Shown here piece after piece: positions 20,263 through 29,405 of a DNA stretch of 64,000 nt (positions within the stretch are counted from its first letter, which is position 1; every line of letters begins with the position of its first letter). The position numbers and the translations under genes are program-made. Source of the stretch: Microbacterium aurantiacum (lineage in GTDB: Bacteria; Actinomycetota; Actinomycetes; Actinomycetales; Microbacteriaceae); the NCBI RefSeq assembly GCF_002872075.1, contig NZ_PGGU01000007.1, positions 1 to 64,000 of the forward strand, in the 5' to 3' direction. The notes beneath the pieces were generated by a model that was not told the DNA's origin, searched no databases, and saw nothing but the letters and a program-made list of their open reading frames with translations.

Positions 20263-20605
20263 CGACGCTCCGCTCGTTCAGTCCGCCACCGAGCACATGG
20301 GCGTGCACGTGGAAAACGGATTGACCGGCGTTCGCGCCGGTGTTGAAGACGAGGCGGAAATCGCCGTCGTCGGTGTGCTCGGCAGCGAGCTTCTCGGCGA
20401 ATGCGATGAGTTCGGCCAGCAGCGCGGGGTCACCGGCCGCGAGCTCGACGACGCTCCGGTACTCCTGGGTCTTCGGGATCACCAGGAGATGCACCGGCGC
20501 CTGCGGAGCGATGTCGCGCAACGCGAAGAGGCTGTCGGTCTCGGCGATGATCTCACCGGGGATCTCCCCGGTCAGGATGCGCGTGAAGATCGAGGGTTCC
20601 GTCAT
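20255..20605 (-). CDS. HIT family nucleotide-binding protein
   Basis: Histidine-triad protein of 116 residues, in the Hint/HinT branch that hydrolyses nucleoside phosphoramidates or AMP-linked compounds. The triad HVHAHV is at 99-104 near the C-terminus, and the N-terminal TIFTRIL-type segment (SIFTRILTGEIPGEII) is typical. A -10-like TAAGCT six bases before the ATG suggests a leaderless start inside the operon, so it may be transcribed both with rsmE and on its own. It overlaps phoH by 8 bases. Confidence 0.94.
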   Translation of the reverse strand: MTEPSIFTRILTGEIPGEIIAETDSLFALRDIAPQAPVHLLVIPKTQEYRSVVELAAGDPALLAELIAFAEKLAAEHTDDGDFRLVFNTGANAGQSVFHVHAHVLGGGLNERSVGA

Positions 20606-20611
20606 GGGTCC

Positions 20612-20617
20612 AGCTTA
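20612..20617 (-). promoter_or_regulatory. -10 box, leaderless start of HIT gene
   Basis: TAAGCT, six bases (GGACCC), then ATG at 20605, all on the minus strand. It is an internal promoter within the hrcA-era series. Confidence 0.5.
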
Positions 20618-20660
20618 CTTGCGGGGGTGCGGCCCATGGGTCTCTGAACCCGTCGCCGCC

Positions 20661-21389
20661 TCACCAGCGCCCGAGCGCCACCGACAGGACGGCGATCGCC
20701 GCGGGACCCGCGGTCGAGGTGCGCAGCACGGTGTCGCCCAGGAGCACGCGCTCGGCTCCGGCGTCCGTCAGCCGGCGAAGCTCGTCGTCGGAGATTCCGC
20801 CCTCAGGGCCCACGACCAGCACGATGTCCCTGTCGTCGGGCGTGAGTTCGGACAGCCGCAGCACGGCCGTCGGATCCAGCAGCAGCATGCGCTGCGTCGC
20901 CGCGCGGTCGGCGAGCTGCGCCGTCGACACCGGCGCCGAGACGCCGGGAACCCAGGCCCGATGCGCCTGTTTCGCGGCCTCCCGCACGATGCTCGCCCAG
21001 CGCTCGCGGCCCTTGGCGGCCTTCGGCCCCTCCCAGCGCGAGACGCTGCGGCTCGCCTGCCACGGCACGATCTCGTCGACACCGAGCTCGCATGCAGCCT
21101 GGACGGCGAGCTCGTCTCGGTCGCCCTTCGCCAGCGCCTGTGCGAGCACGATCCTCGGGCTGGGCGCCGCCTGCTCGCTCCGCTGCGATATCCGCACGTC
21201 GACCTGCGACGGCGACACGTCCTCAGCCGAACCCGCGAGCCAGACACCGGCACCGTCGCCGACCGTCACGGCCTCACCGACACGCAGCCGACGCACGACG
21301 GCGGCGTGCTTCGCCTCAGCTCCGATCAGCGACACCACGTCGCCGGGCACAGCATCAGACGATGACTCGAGCAGGAAGTGCAGGGCCAT
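20661..21389 (-). CDS. rsmE: 16S rRNA (uracil-1498-N3)-methyltransferase
   Basis: SPOUT-class methyltransferase that modifies U1498 in the decoding region of 16S rRNA. The 242-residue protein has the N-terminal PUA-like domain (GAEAKHAAVVRRLRVGEAVTVGDG) and the C-terminal knotted SAM-binding domain with VVGPEGGISDDEL and LGDTVLRTSTAGPAAI, both signatures of RsmE. It follows dnaJ by 15 bases in the heat-shock series. dnaJ-rsmE is a frequent pair. Confidence 0.96.
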   Translation of the reverse strand: MALHFLLESSSDAVPGDVVSLIGAEAKHAAVVRRLRVGEAVTVGDGAGVWLAGSAEDVSPSQVDVRISQRSEQAAPSPRIVLAQALAKGDRDELAVQAACELGVDEIVPWQASRSVSRWEGPKAAKGRERWASIVREAAKQAHRAWVPGVSAPVSTAQLADRAATQRMLLLDPTAVLRLSELTPDDRDIVLVVGPEGGISDDELRRLTDAGAERVLLGDTVLRTSTAGPAAIAVLSVALGRW

Positions 21390-21404
21390 GGCTCAGTCTC
21401 TCGC

Positions 21405-22520
21405 TCAGTGCGTGCGGAAGCGATCGCGCAGCTTCGAGAACAGTCCCTGCTGGAACTGCGCAAGCTGCGGAGCGGGTGCTTTGGACTTCTTCGCGAAGTC
21501 CTCGATCAGCGCACGCTGGGCGGAATCCAGCTTCGTCGGAGTGACGACCTGAACGCCGACGCGAAGGTCGCCGCGCTGACTTCCTCGCAGCGGCGTGATC
21601 CCCCGGCCCTTGATCGTGAGCACATCGCCGGCCTGCACGCCCGGGCGGATCTCCAGGTCCACGGCGCCGTCGAGGCCCTCGATCGAGGTCTCCGTGCCGA
21701 GGATCGCATCGGTCATCGACACTTCGAGCGTCGCGAGCAGGTCGTCGCCGTCGCGGCTGAAGGCGGCGTGCGGCGACACCGTCACCTCGACGTAGAGGTC
21801 GCCGTTCGGGCCGCCTGCCTTGCCCACCTCACCGGAGCCGGGAAGCTGCAGACGCAGCCCCGTCTCGACACCGGAGGGGATGTCCAGTGAGACCGTGCGA
21901 CGGGAGCGCACCCGCCCCTGGCCACCGCAGGTCGAGCACGGGTACGGGATCGTGGTGCCGTATCCCTCGCAGGTCCCGCAGGGGGCGGAGGTGACGACGT
22001 TGCCGAGGAGACTGCGCACCTGCCGTTGCACATGGCCGGAGCCGCCGCAGATGTCGCAGGTGACCGGGGAGGTGCCCTCCTGGCAGCAGGAACCCTGGCA
22101 CGTCCCGCAGAGGATGGCGGTGTCGACCTCGATATCGCGGTGCGCACCGAACACGACATCGCCGAGTTCGAGGGTGACCCGGACCAGCGCGTCCTGGCCG
22201 CGCTCGCGGCGCGACCGCGGCCTGGCACCGCGGCCGCCGCCCTGCCCCGCACCGAAGAACTGCTCGAAGATGTCGCCGAATCCGCCGAAGCCGCTGAAGT
22301 TCGCGCCGGCACCGTCACCGCCGCCCATGTCGTAGCGCCGACGGGACTCGTCGTCGCTGAGCACGTCGTAGGCGTGCGTGACGAGCTTGAAACGCTCCGA
22401 TGCATCGTCACCCGGGTTCACATCGGGGTGCAGCTGCCTCGCCAGACGTCGGTAAGCCTTCTTGATCTCGTCAGTGGAAGCGTCCCGGGAAACTCCGAGA
22501 ACCTCATAGTGGTCCGCCAC
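21405..22520 (-). CDS. dnaJ: Chaperone DnaJ
   Basis: Type I Hsp40 co-chaperone for DnaK, 371 residues. It has the J-domain with HPD at 31-33, a Gly/Phe-rich linker ([25 protein letters not shown]), a cysteine-rich zinc domain with four CxxC pairs (CGTC, CDIC, CGTC, CSTC), and a C-terminal substrate-binding region. The first zinc repeat is irregular (CGTCQGSC in place of CxxCxGxG). The GTG at 22520 is the family start; the in-frame ATG at 22583 lies inside hrcA. The gene lies behind hrcA and the CIRCE operator, so it belongs to the HrcA regulon. Confidence 0.96.
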   Translation of the reverse strand: MADHYEVLGVSRDASTDEIKKAYRRLARQLHPDVNPGDDASERFKLVTHAYDVLSDDESRRRYDMGGGDGAGANFSGFGGFGDIFEQFFGAGQGGGRGARPRSRRERGQDALVRVTLELGDVVFGAHRDIEVDTAILCGTCQGSCCQEGTSPVTCDICGGSGHVQRQVRSLLGNVVTSAPCGTCEGYGTTIPYPCSTCGGQGRVRSRRTVSLDIPSGVETGLRLQLPGSGEVGKAGGPNGDLYVEVTVSPHAAFSRDGDDLLATLEVSMTDAILGTETSIEGLDGAVDLEIRPGVQAGDVLTIKGRGITPLRGSQRGDLRVGVQVVTPTKLDSAQRALIEDFAKKSKAPAPQLAQFQQGLFSKLRDRFRTH

Positions 22521-22560
22521 AATCACCTTTCCGCGTACGCGTGTTCGTGCGGGAGCCGCG

Positions 22561-23595
22561 TCAGCGGCTTCCCTCGTCTTCATCGAGCAGCCGCGACAGA
22601 TAGCGGGCGACAGCCCGTGCTGCTGCGAGGTTGCTCGGGTAGTCCATGCGGGTCGGCCCCATCACGCCGACCCTCGCCGTTCCGCTGGGGGCGGCGTAGT
22701 TGCTGGCGACGATCGAGGCCTCACCGAGTCCGAACGGAGCGTTCTCCGTGCCGATGCTCGTTGCGAGGCCGTGCTCGTCGCTCACCATCTCGCTCATCAG
22801 CCGCAGCAGCGTGACCTGCTCCTCGATCGCCTCGAGGATCGGATGGATGCTGCCGCGGAAGTCCTGCTCGCGACGGGCGAGCGTCGCCGCCCCCGCCATC
22901 ACCAGACGCTCCTGGCGGAATTCTCCGAGCTCGTCGATGATGACCGACGCGAGAGCATGCAGCGCCGCATCCTTCGTCCTGGATTCGTCGGCAGCCAGAA
23001 GCGTGCCCATGCGATCGGCCGCATCGCTGACCGCACGACCGGTGATCAGGGCGGACAGGCGCGCACGCAGTACCGCCATCTCGGCTTCGTCCACGTCGAC
23101 GGGCAGCGGCGCGAGACGCTGCGAGACACCCCCTGCGTCGGTCACGAGCACGACGAGCATCCGATTCGGCGCCAGCGCGACGAGTTCGATGTGGGTCAGA
23201 TGCGCACGGGCGAACGACGGATACTGGGCGAGGGCGACCTGGCCGGTGAGCTGTGTGAGCACGCGGACGGTGCGTGCCATCAGGTCGTCGAGATCGGCGG
23301 GAGCGGCGAGGAACGACTCGATCGCCGTGCGCTGGGCGGCGGAGAGCGGTCGCAGCTGCGCGAGATGGTTGACGAAGACGCGGTAACCCTTGTCGGTCGG
23401 CACTCGACCCGACGAGGTGTGCGGTGCGGCGATCAGCTCTTCGTCTTCGAGCTGCGCCATATCGTTGCGGATGGTCGCCGCGGATACGCCGAAGGAATAA
23501 CGGTCGACGATCGACCTGCTGCCCACCGGCTCGCGGGTCTCGACGTAGTCCTGCACGATCGCGCGGAGGACCTGCAGCCCTCGTTCTGTGACCAT
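22561..23595 (-). CDS. hrcA: Heat-inducible transcription repressor HrcA
   Basis: Repressor that binds CIRCE and needs GroEL for activity. The 344-residue protein begins [29 protein letters not shown] with a winged helix-turn-helix, followed by the GAF-like domain and C-terminal dimerisation part ([28 protein letters not shown]). The ATG at 23595 has GGAAGGAG eight bases upstream; the longer frame upstream crosses the operator. It autoregulates through the CIRCE element 52 bases upstream and leads the dnaJ-rsmE series. Confidence 0.97.
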   Translation of the reverse strand: MVTERGLQVLRAIVQDYVETREPVGSRSIVDRYSFGVSAATIRNDMAQLEDEELIAAPHTSSGRVPTDKGYRVFVNHLAQLRPLSAAQRTAIESFLAAPADLDDLMARTVRVLTQLTGQVALAQYPSFARAHLTHIELVALAPNRMLVVLVTDAGGVSQRLAPLPVDVDEAEMAVLRARLSALITGRAVSDAADRMGTLLAADESRTKDAALHALASVIIDELGEFRQERLVMAGAATLARREQDFRGSIHPILEAIEEQVTLLRLMSEMVSDEHGLATSIGTENAPFGLGEASIVASNYAAPSGTARVGVMGPTRMDYPSNLAAARAVARYLSRLLDEDEGSR

Positions 23596-23646
23596 CACGC
23601 AGCTCCTTCCGCTGTCTCGCCGCCGATCCTGCCATCCGGACACCCA

Positions 23647-23673
23647 CTGGCACTCGAATGATCCGAGTGCCAA
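23647..23673. promoter_or_regulatory. CIRCE operator (HrcA binding site)
   Basis: On the minus strand TTGGCACTC-N9-GAGTGCCAG; the consensus is TTAGCACTC-N9-GAGTGCTAA. Each arm departs from consensus at one or two positions and the 9-nt spacer is exact. It lies between the hrcA -10 box and start, where bound HrcA would block transcription. Confidence 0.92.
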
Positions 23674-23678
23674 TTCTA
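23673..23678 (-). promoter_or_regulatory. -10 box of hrcA operon
   Basis: TAGAAT on the minus strand, directly adjoining the CIRCE element. No convincing -35. Confidence 0.55.
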
Positions 23679-23749
23679 CCCCGCGTTGCCTGAGCCGCGC
23701 CGTAGCGCGCGGGAACCGTGGCTGCGCACCCCGCGCCGGGGCTCCGGAC

Positions 23750-24313
23750 TCAGGCCGGCTCGCCGGACATCGGAAAGATCGAGGCACCCGAGGAATCGAA
23801 GAGGTCACGGCCGCAGGAGTCGCACTCCCCCTCGTCGGGCTTCGGCGATTCGGACGGGAGCTGCCAGACGTTCATGCCGCCGCACGGACAGTCGATCACA
23901 TACAGCCGTTCGTGCACGGGCCGGTCAAGACCCCACGCTTCCAGCGATGTGTCACTTCGTCGCATCACGCCGATCACGTATGCGTCGTCACCGCGACGCA
24001 ACTCGCCGATTGCGACACGCGTCCCTTCGAGTGCGGCGTCGATGGCGCGGAGGATCGCAGGAACGTGCTCACCGCGTTCAAGGTCGGCTTCGGCCGCCGT
24101 CGCTGCAGCCGAACGCACGGCGTCTGCGGTGCCGGGCCCCACGCCGAAGGCATCCAGGCGATGCACCACGAACCGCACGATCTGTCCGGGCTCGTCTTCA
24201 CCGGACCAATCGATCACCTCGAGGAGCCCGCGCGTGATCAGAACGTCCTCGGCATCGGTCGCGCTGAGGTCGACGCCGTCTTCGGGCGCGAGGAAGTGGC
24301 CGTAGTTCGTCAC
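23750..24313 (-). CDS. Hypothetical protein with C-terminal zinc-ribbon-like cysteines
   Basis: A 187-residue soluble protein that I do not recognise. The C-terminal part has CPCGGMNVW...CDSCGRDLF, two cysteine pairs spaced like a zinc ribbon. The N-terminal two thirds (DLSATDAEDVLITRGLLEVIDW, RFVVHRLDAFGVGPGTADAVRSAA) look like an alpha/beta domain. The GTG start at 24313 stands six bases behind GAGAAT, which predicts a leaderless mRNA. It lies between hemW and hrcA on the same strand without overlap. Function unknown. Confidence 0.72.
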   Translation of the reverse strand: MTNYGHFLAPEDGVDLSATDAEDVLITRGLLEVIDWSGEDEPGQIVRFVVHRLDAFGVGPGTADAVRSAAATAAEADLERGEHVPAILRAIDAALEGTRVAIGELRRGDDAYVIGVMRRSDTSLEAWGLDRPVHERLYVIDCPCGGMNVWQLPSESPKPDEGECDSCGRDLFDSSGASIFPMSGEPA

Positions 24314-24319
24314 CGGACC

Positions 24320-24325
24320 ATTCTC
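24320..24325 (-). promoter_or_regulatory. -10-like box, leaderless start of zinc-ribbon-like protein
   Basis: GAGAAT on the minus strand, six bases (GGTCCG), then GTG at 24313. It has the same hexamer and spacing as at 10253. Confidence 0.4.
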
Positions 24326-24370
24326 TTATACGCCGTGGAAATCGACCACGCGATACTCGCGCTCTACGCT

Positions 24371-25588
24371 CTAGTCGGTGAGTTCCCTGACCACGGCGTC
24401 GGCCAGAAGCCGTCCGCGCAGGGTCAGCCGCACCTGACCGTGCAGGGCGGATGCCGGGTCGACGAGTCCGTCGGCGATGAGTCCCGCGACGCGCGATCGC
24501 TTCGCCGTCGGCAGATCAGCCACCGGGAATCCTTCTGCCAATCGGCTCTCGAGCAGCACCCGCTCCAGCATCCGCGCCTGTTCGCCCGGTCGTTCGGTGC
24601 CGGCAGCGGGCGATTCGGATGCCGCGAGCCGCTGGGCGTATGCGGCGGGATGCTTCACGTTCCACCATCGGAGCCCGCCGACGTGACTGTGCGCCCCCGG
24701 CCCGAAGCCCCACCAGTCGCTCCCCCGCCAGTATGCGAGGTTGTGACGCGACCGCTGGTCGGGATCGCGGGCCCAGTTGCTGATCTCGTACCAGTCGAAA
24801 CCGGCGGCGGCGAGGCGCGCGTCGGCCAGTTCGTACATGTCGGCCTGCACGTCGTCGTCGGGCGTCGGCACCTCGCCGCGCCGGATCTGGCGGGCGAGCT
24901 TCGTGCCGTCCTCGATGATCAACGCGTACGCCGAGATGTGGTCGGACTCGAGTGCGAGCGCCGCATCGAGAGAAGCCTCCCAGTCGGCGAGCGATTCGCC
25001 GGGTGCTCCGTAGATGAGATCGACGCTCACAGCGAGCCCCGCGTCCTTGGCGGCGGCGACGGCGGTGCGCACGTTCTCCGGGTCATGGGTGCGATCCAGG
25101 GCCGCGAGCACGTGCGGCACGGCGGACTGCATGCCTATCGAGAGGCGGGTCACGCCGGCATCGGCCAGCGTCCTCGCGACAGACGGCGTCACGGTGTCGG
25201 GGTTGGCTTCGACGGTGACCTCGGCGCCGTCGACGATCCCGAACGCCGAGACAGCGGCACCCAGCATCCGGGCGAGGTCCCCGGCCGGAAGAAGCGTCGG
25301 GGTGCCGCCTCCGAAGAAGACCGTGTCCATCGGCCGGAGGGCGCCGGCGTCGCCGAGCACGGTGCGAGCCAGGGCGATCTCGGCCTCGAGCGTCGAGGCG
25401 TAGTCCTCCTGCCGCGCGCCGCGCAGCTCACCGGACGTGTAGGTGTTGAAATCGCAGTAGCCGCAGCGCACCCGGCAGAACGGGATGTGCAGGTAAGCCG
25501 AGAACGGCACCGCGAGATCGATCGGGAGATCGTGCGGCAGACGTCCGTCCGCGGGTGCGGGATCGCCGAGAGGGAGCGACGCGCCCAT
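24371..25588 (-). CDS. hemW: Radical SAM heme chaperone HemW (coproporphyrinogen oxidase-like)
   Basis: Radical SAM protein of 405 residues. The cluster motif CxxxCxxC is Cys38, Cys42, Cys45 in HIPFCRVRCGYCDFNTY. FGGGTPTLLP, the SAM-binding YGAPGES and SIGMQSA segments follow the HemN/HemW pattern. Unlike true HemN, HemW proteins act as heme chaperones, and they usually sit next to lepA or hrcA, as here (lepA, DUF1990 gene, hemW, then hrcA). Cytoplasmic. It follows the DUF1990 gene by 16 bases and may be cotranscribed. Confidence 0.92.
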   Translation of the reverse strand: MGASLPLGDPAPADGRLPHDLPIDLAVPFSAYLHIPFCRVRCGYCDFNTYTSGELRGARQEDYASTLEAEIALARTVLGDAGALRPMDTVFFGGGTPTLLPAGDLARMLGAAVSAFGIVDGAEVTVEANPDTVTPSVARTLADAGVTRLSIGMQSAVPHVLAALDRTHDPENVRTAVAAAKDAGLAVSVDLIYGAPGESLADWEASLDAALALESDHISAYALIIEDGTKLARQIRRGEVPTPDDDVQADMYELADARLAAAGFDWYEISNWARDPDQRSRHNLAYWRGSDWWGFGPGAHSHVGGLRWWNVKHPAAYAQRLAASESPAAGTERPGEQARMLERVLLESRLAEGFPVADLPTAKRSRVAGLIADGLVDPASALHGQVRLTLRGRLLADAVVRELTD

Positions 25589-25604
25589 CAGAGAGTGCGC
25601 GCCA

Positions 25605-26258
25605 TCAGACGGGCGTCGCGTACAGCGGGGAGATCGCTCGGAGGTAGCGGGCGAACAGCTCGCGGCGGCGGCGCTTCACCAGGGCCGGCACCGTCCGGTA
25701 GAGCAGAGCGTTCGGCGCGTCGAACGCACGCACCGTGAACCACACCTCGTCGTTGTCCTCGCGCCACTCGAGGTCGAAGGACTCCTCGCCGCTCACGACC
25801 GAGCCGCCGACCGTGCCGAGCACGAAGCCGACGCGTCGCGGCTCCTCCGTCACGGAGATCACACGCAATTCGGCATCCGCCCGCATGCCCGAGACCCGGC
25901 CGTGCAGGCGCAGCGTCATACCGGGCCCGACGAACGGGGTGCCCTCCGCATCGAAGCGCTGCTCGACGTCGCGCTTGCTCGGGGCGACCGGGTTGCCCTC
26001 GGCGTCGAAGCTCACGCCGGCATAGGCAGGACCCGACGCCGGGCGGACGTCTTCGATGCTCAGGCCGGCCGCGCGTTGCGCCGTCCAGGTCAGCAGGGAT
26101 TCGCCCGCGGACTGGAATCTCTCCGCACCGCTGCCGATCCGCCAGGACTGCTCCGCCGGGATGCTGCGCTCCGGCGGGTACTGCATCAGATCGGGCGCGT
26201 GGGTCGCACCCACGGCCGCATAGTCAACCGTGTCGTCTCGGAAAGTCCCGCGCCGCAT
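25605..26258 (-). CDS. DUF1990 family protein
   Basis: A 217-residue protein of the DUF1990 family, known by name only. Recognisable parts are MRRGTFRDDTVDYAAVGATHAPDL, the central YEN-type beta-rich body and the C-terminal FDAPNALLYRTVPALVKRRRRELFARYLRAI. No catalytic motif is known. The ATG at 26258 is preceded by TAGGCT and seven bases, a leaderless-type start; the longer open frame upstream reaches into non-conserved sequence. It sits between lepA and hemW. Confidence 0.83.
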   Translation of the reverse strand: MRRGTFRDDTVDYAAVGATHAPDLMQYPPERSIPAEQSWRIGSGAERFQSAGESLLTWTAQRAAGLSIEDVRPASGPAYAGVSFDAEGNPVAPSKRDVEQRFDAEGTPFVGPGMTLRLHGRVSGMRADAELRVISVTEEPRRVGFVLGTVGGSVVSGEESFDLEWREDNDEVWFTVRAFDAPNALLYRTVPALVKRRRRELFARYLRAISPLYATPV

Positions 26259-26265
26259 GAGTTCC

Positions 26266-26271
26266 AGCCTA
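26266..26271 (-). promoter_or_regulatory. -10 box, leaderless start of DUF1990 gene
   Basis: TAGGCT, seven bases (GGAACTC), then ATG at 26258 on the minus strand. Confidence 0.5.
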
Positions 26272-26331
26272 CTTCCCGTTCCCTGGGCGAACACTCCCCA
26301 CGCGCCGCCGGGCGTCACATCCCGCAGAGAT

Positions 26332-28182
26332 CTACTTCTTGTCCTTGCTGTCGACGTCGCCGGAGAGAGCGGCGATGAACGCCTCCTGCGGAACCTCGAC
26401 ACGGCCGACCATCTTCATGCGCTTCTTGCCCTCCTTCTGCTTCTCGAGCAGCTTGCGCTTGCGGCTGATGTCACCGCCGTAGCACTTGGCGAGCACGTCT
26501 TTGCGGAGGGCGCGAATCGTCTCACGGGCGATGATCCGCGCACCGATCGCCGCCTGGATCGGTACTTCGAAGTTCTGCCGAGGGATGAGCTTGCGCAGCC
26601 GCTCCGTCATCAGCGTGCCGTAGGCGTACGCCTTGTCGCGGTGCACGATGGCGCTGAACGCGTCGACCTTGTCGCCCTGCAGCAGGACATCGACCTTGAC
26701 CAGGTCGCCGTCCTGCTGGCCGGCGGGCTCGTAGTCGAGGCTCGCGTACCCCTGCGTCTTCGACTTCAGCTGATCGAAGAAGTCGAACACGATCTCGCCG
26801 AGCGGCATCATGTATCGCAGCTCGACGCGCTCCTCGGAGAAGTACTCCATGCCCAGCAGCGCACCGCGGCGCGTCTGGCAGAGCTCCATCACGGTTCCGA
26901 CGTAGTCCTTCGGCAGCAGGATCGCCGCCTTGACCATCGGCTCGGCGACGGACGCGACACGGCCATCCGGGTACTCGCTCGGGTTCGTGACGATCACCTT
27001 CTCGCCGATGTCGGTGGTCACTTCGTAGATCACGCTCGGGGCCGTGGTGATGAGGTCGAGGTCGAACTCACGAGCCAGTCGCTCGGTGATGATCTCCAGG
27101 TGCAGCAGCCCGAGGAATCCGCAGCGGAATCCGAAGCCGAGCGCCACGGACGTCTCCGGCTCATACACGAGAGAGGCGTCGGAGAGCTTGAGCTTGTCCA
27201 GCGCCTCCCGAAGCTCGCCGTAGTCGCTGCCGTCGATCGGGTACAGCCCGGAGTACACCATCGGCTTCGGGTCGGTGTAGCCGGGAAGGGCATCGGATGC
27301 CGGCTTCCTGGCGGTCGTGACGGTGTCGCCGACCTTGGACAGGCGCACATCCTTCACGCCGGTGATGAGGTAGCCCACCTCGCCGACGCCGAGGCCCTTC
27401 GACGGCACGGGCTCCGGGCTGGACACGCCGATCTCGAGGAGGTCGTGCGTGGCCCGCGTCGACATCATCTGGATCCGCTCACGCGGCTCGAGGGAGCCGT
27501 CGATCATGCGGACGTAGGTGACGACGCCGCGGTACGCGTCGTAGACGGAGTCGAAGATCATCGCGCGGGCGGGAGCATCCGGGTCGCCCTTCGGCGCCGG
27601 GATCTGCTCCACGAGGCGGTCGAGGAGGTCCTCCACGCCGAGGCCGGTCTTGCCGGAGACGCGCAGCACGTCCTCAGGGCGACCGCCGATCAGCGAGGCG
27701 AGCTCCTTCGCGTACTTCTCGGGGTCGGCCGCCGGCAGATCGATCTTGTTCAGCACCGGGATGATGTGCAGATCGTTCTCCAGCGCGAGATAGAGGTTCG
27801 CGAGGGTCTGGGCCTCGATGCCCTGCGCGGCGTCGACGAGGAGGAGCGCCCCCTCACACGCAGCGAGCGAGCGGGACACCTCATACGTGAAGTCCACGTG
27901 ACCGGGCGTATCGATCATGTTCAGTGCGAAGGTCTCGCCGTTCAGCATCCAGGGCATGCGCACGGCCTGGCTCTTGATGGTGATGCCGCGCTCGCGCTCG
28001 ATGTCCATGCGGTCCAGGTACTGCGCCCGCATGTCGCGATCCGAGACCACGCCGGTGATGCCGAGCATGCGGTCGGCGAGGGTCGACTTGCCATGGTCGA
28101 TGTGGGCGATGATGCAGAAGTTGCGGATCTGCGTCGCCGGAGTCGCGGCAGGCTGAAGGGAGGTGAGAGCGCGTGGTGACAT
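26332..28182 (-). CDS. lepA: Elongation factor 4 (LepA)
   Basis: Translational GTPase that acts on stalled or assembling ribosomes. The 616-residue protein has the GTPase domain with AHIDHGKS at 26-33, DTPGHVDF and NKID, followed by EF-G-like domains and the LepA-specific C-terminal domain ending in [21 protein letters not shown]. The start ATG at 28182 is nine bases after a TAGAAT box. It is divergent from the peptide ABC transporter operon and is the first gene before the DUF1990 protein and hemW. Confidence 0.97.
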   Translation of the reverse strand: MSPRALTSLQPAATPATQIRNFCIIAHIDHGKSTLADRMLGITGVVSDRDMRAQYLDRMDIERERGITIKSQAVRMPWMLNGETFALNMIDTPGHVDFTYEVSRSLAACEGALLLVDAAQGIEAQTLANLYLALENDLHIIPVLNKIDLPAADPEKYAKELASLIGGRPEDVLRVSGKTGLGVEDLLDRLVEQIPAPKGDPDAPARAMIFDSVYDAYRGVVTYVRMIDGSLEPRERIQMMSTRATHDLLEIGVSSPEPVPSKGLGVGEVGYLITGVKDVRLSKVGDTVTTARKPASDALPGYTDPKPMVYSGLYPIDGSDYGELREALDKLKLSDASLVYEPETSVALGFGFRCGFLGLLHLEIITERLAREFDLDLITTAPSVIYEVTTDIGEKVIVTNPSEYPDGRVASVAEPMVKAAILLPKDYVGTVMELCQTRRGALLGMEYFSEERVELRYMMPLGEIVFDFFDQLKSKTQGYASLDYEPAGQQDGDLVKVDVLLQGDKVDAFSAIVHRDKAYAYGTLMTERLRKLIPRQNFEVPIQAAIGARIIARETIRALRKDVLAKCYGGDISRKRKLLEKQKEGKKRMKMVGRVEVPQEAFIAALSGDVDSKDKK

Positions 28183-28191
28183 GTCCCCACG

Positions 28192-28197
28192 ATTCTA
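28192..28197 (-). promoter_or_regulatory. -10 box of lepA
   Basis: TAGAAT on the minus strand, nine bases before the ATG. The 5' UTR would be two or three bases long. Confidence 0.45.
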
Positions 28198-28238
28198 CGG
28201 TCAGGCGATGCTAATCCTCGATTCGCCTGAACCGGTGA

Positions 28239-28244
28239 TAGTCT
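28239..28244 (+). promoter_or_regulatory. Candidate extended -10 of peptide ABC operon
   Basis: TGA-TAGTCT on the plus strand, about 178 bases before the proposed dppB-like start. The 28183-28421 gap otherwise shows no gene or clear repeat. Weak call without a -35. Confidence 0.3.
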
Positions 28245-28421
28245 CCCGAGGTTGCCCCAGACGGTTCCGTGACACTGAATCCCGCAGTCGTCACGACTCC
28301 GTCACAAGTCAGGAGCCGGTCGCGCGTCGCGTGGATCGTCGGATGGTGCTTGAATTGCAACCGACCCAGCGCTGCGTCGGCAGATCCCGAGCGCGTCTGT
28401 AAACGAGAAAGAATCATTACC

Positions 28422-29405
28422 TTGATCAAGTTTCTGTTGCGCCGCCTCGTGGGGTGGGTGCTGATGATCGTCATCGCGACGAACATCACCTACTTCCTCG
28501 CCTGGAACTTCCTCGATCCCGAGAACAACTACGTCGGTCGCCGCCCTCCGAAGACAGCTGATGAGATCGCTGCCCTCCTCGAGCCGCGCAACCTCAGCGA
28601 GAACGTGCCGCTGATCGAGCGGTGGTGGACCTGGTTCTCCGGCATCCTGTTCCGCTGGGATTGGGGCCAGGGCCCGACCGGCGACTCGGTCAACGAACAG
28701 GTCGCCTACCGGATCTGGATCAGCGCCGAGCTCGTGCTCGGCGCCACGATCATCACCACCATTCTCGGCATCGCGCTGGGCGTGTACACGGCGTCGCGCC
28801 AGTACAAGCTCGCCGACCGGATCGGTCAGGCCACGTCGATCATCACGCTGAACATCCCGAGCGTGGTCGCGGGTCTCGCGATCGTGCTCCTCGCGATCGG
28901 CTTCAACAACCTCGTCGGCGTTCGCGTCTTCTACGTCACCGGCTCCGCCAGTCAAGGCGTCGAAGGCTTCTTCCCGGTCCTCGTCGACATACTCCAACAC
29001 GTGACCCTGCCCACCTTGGCGCTGGTTCTCGTCGGCTACGCGCAGATCCACTTCTTGCAGCGATCCCTGCTGCTGGACAACATCAAAGCCGACTACGTGC
29101 GCACGGCGCGAGCCAAGGGACTCACCAAGCAGCAGGCGATTCGCAAGCACGCGCTGCGCACCTCCTTGATCCCGGTGGCGACCCAAGTCGCCTTCACGAT
29201 CCCACTCGTGTTCACCGGTGCGGTGCTCACCGAGACGATCTTCAACTGGAAGGGCATGGGGAAGTACTTCCTCGAGACCCTGAACACCAACGACGTCCAC
29301 GGCGTCGTCGCAGTCGCCGCCTTCGGCGCCCTGATGACGGCGATCGGCGCCATCCTTGCCGACATCGCCGTGGTAGTCCTCGATCCGAGAGTGCGGGTGA
29401 GCTGA
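28422..29405 (+). CDS. Peptide/nickel ABC transporter permease (DppB type)
   Basis: First inner-membrane permease of a peptide-type ABC importer, 327 residues. It begins (M)IKFLLRRLVGWVLMIVIA with a hydrophobic helix, has about six helices, and carries the EAA-type cytoplasmic loop DYVRTARAKGLTKQQAIRKHALRTSLIP that contacts the ATPase. I chose TTG at 28422 because family members start at this LLRR segment and a GAGAAAGAA purine run lies about ten bases upstream; in-frame codons further up would add an unrelated N-terminus. The stop overlaps the next start (TGATG). Confidence 0.9.
   Translation: MIKFLLRRLVGWVLMIVIATNITYFLAWNFLDPENNYVGRRPPKTADEIAALLEPRNLSENVPLIERWWTWFSGILFRWDWGQGPTGDSVNEQVAYRIWISAELVLGATIITTILGIALGVYTASRQYKLADRIGQATSIITLNIPSVVAGLAIVLLAIGFNNLVGVRVFYVTGSASQGVEGFFPVLVDILQHVTLPTLALVLVGYAQIHFLQRSLLLDNIKADYVRTARAKGLTKQQAIRKHALRTSLIPVATQVAFTIPLVFTGAVLTETIFNWKGMGKYFLETLNTNDVHGVVAVAAFGALMTAIGAILADIAVVVLDPRVRVS

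Noticed and set aside
26230..28179. A 649-residue plus-strand frame opposite lepA
   Set aside because: lepA motifs on the minus strand are intact. The plus frame has no motif and is an antisense shadow.
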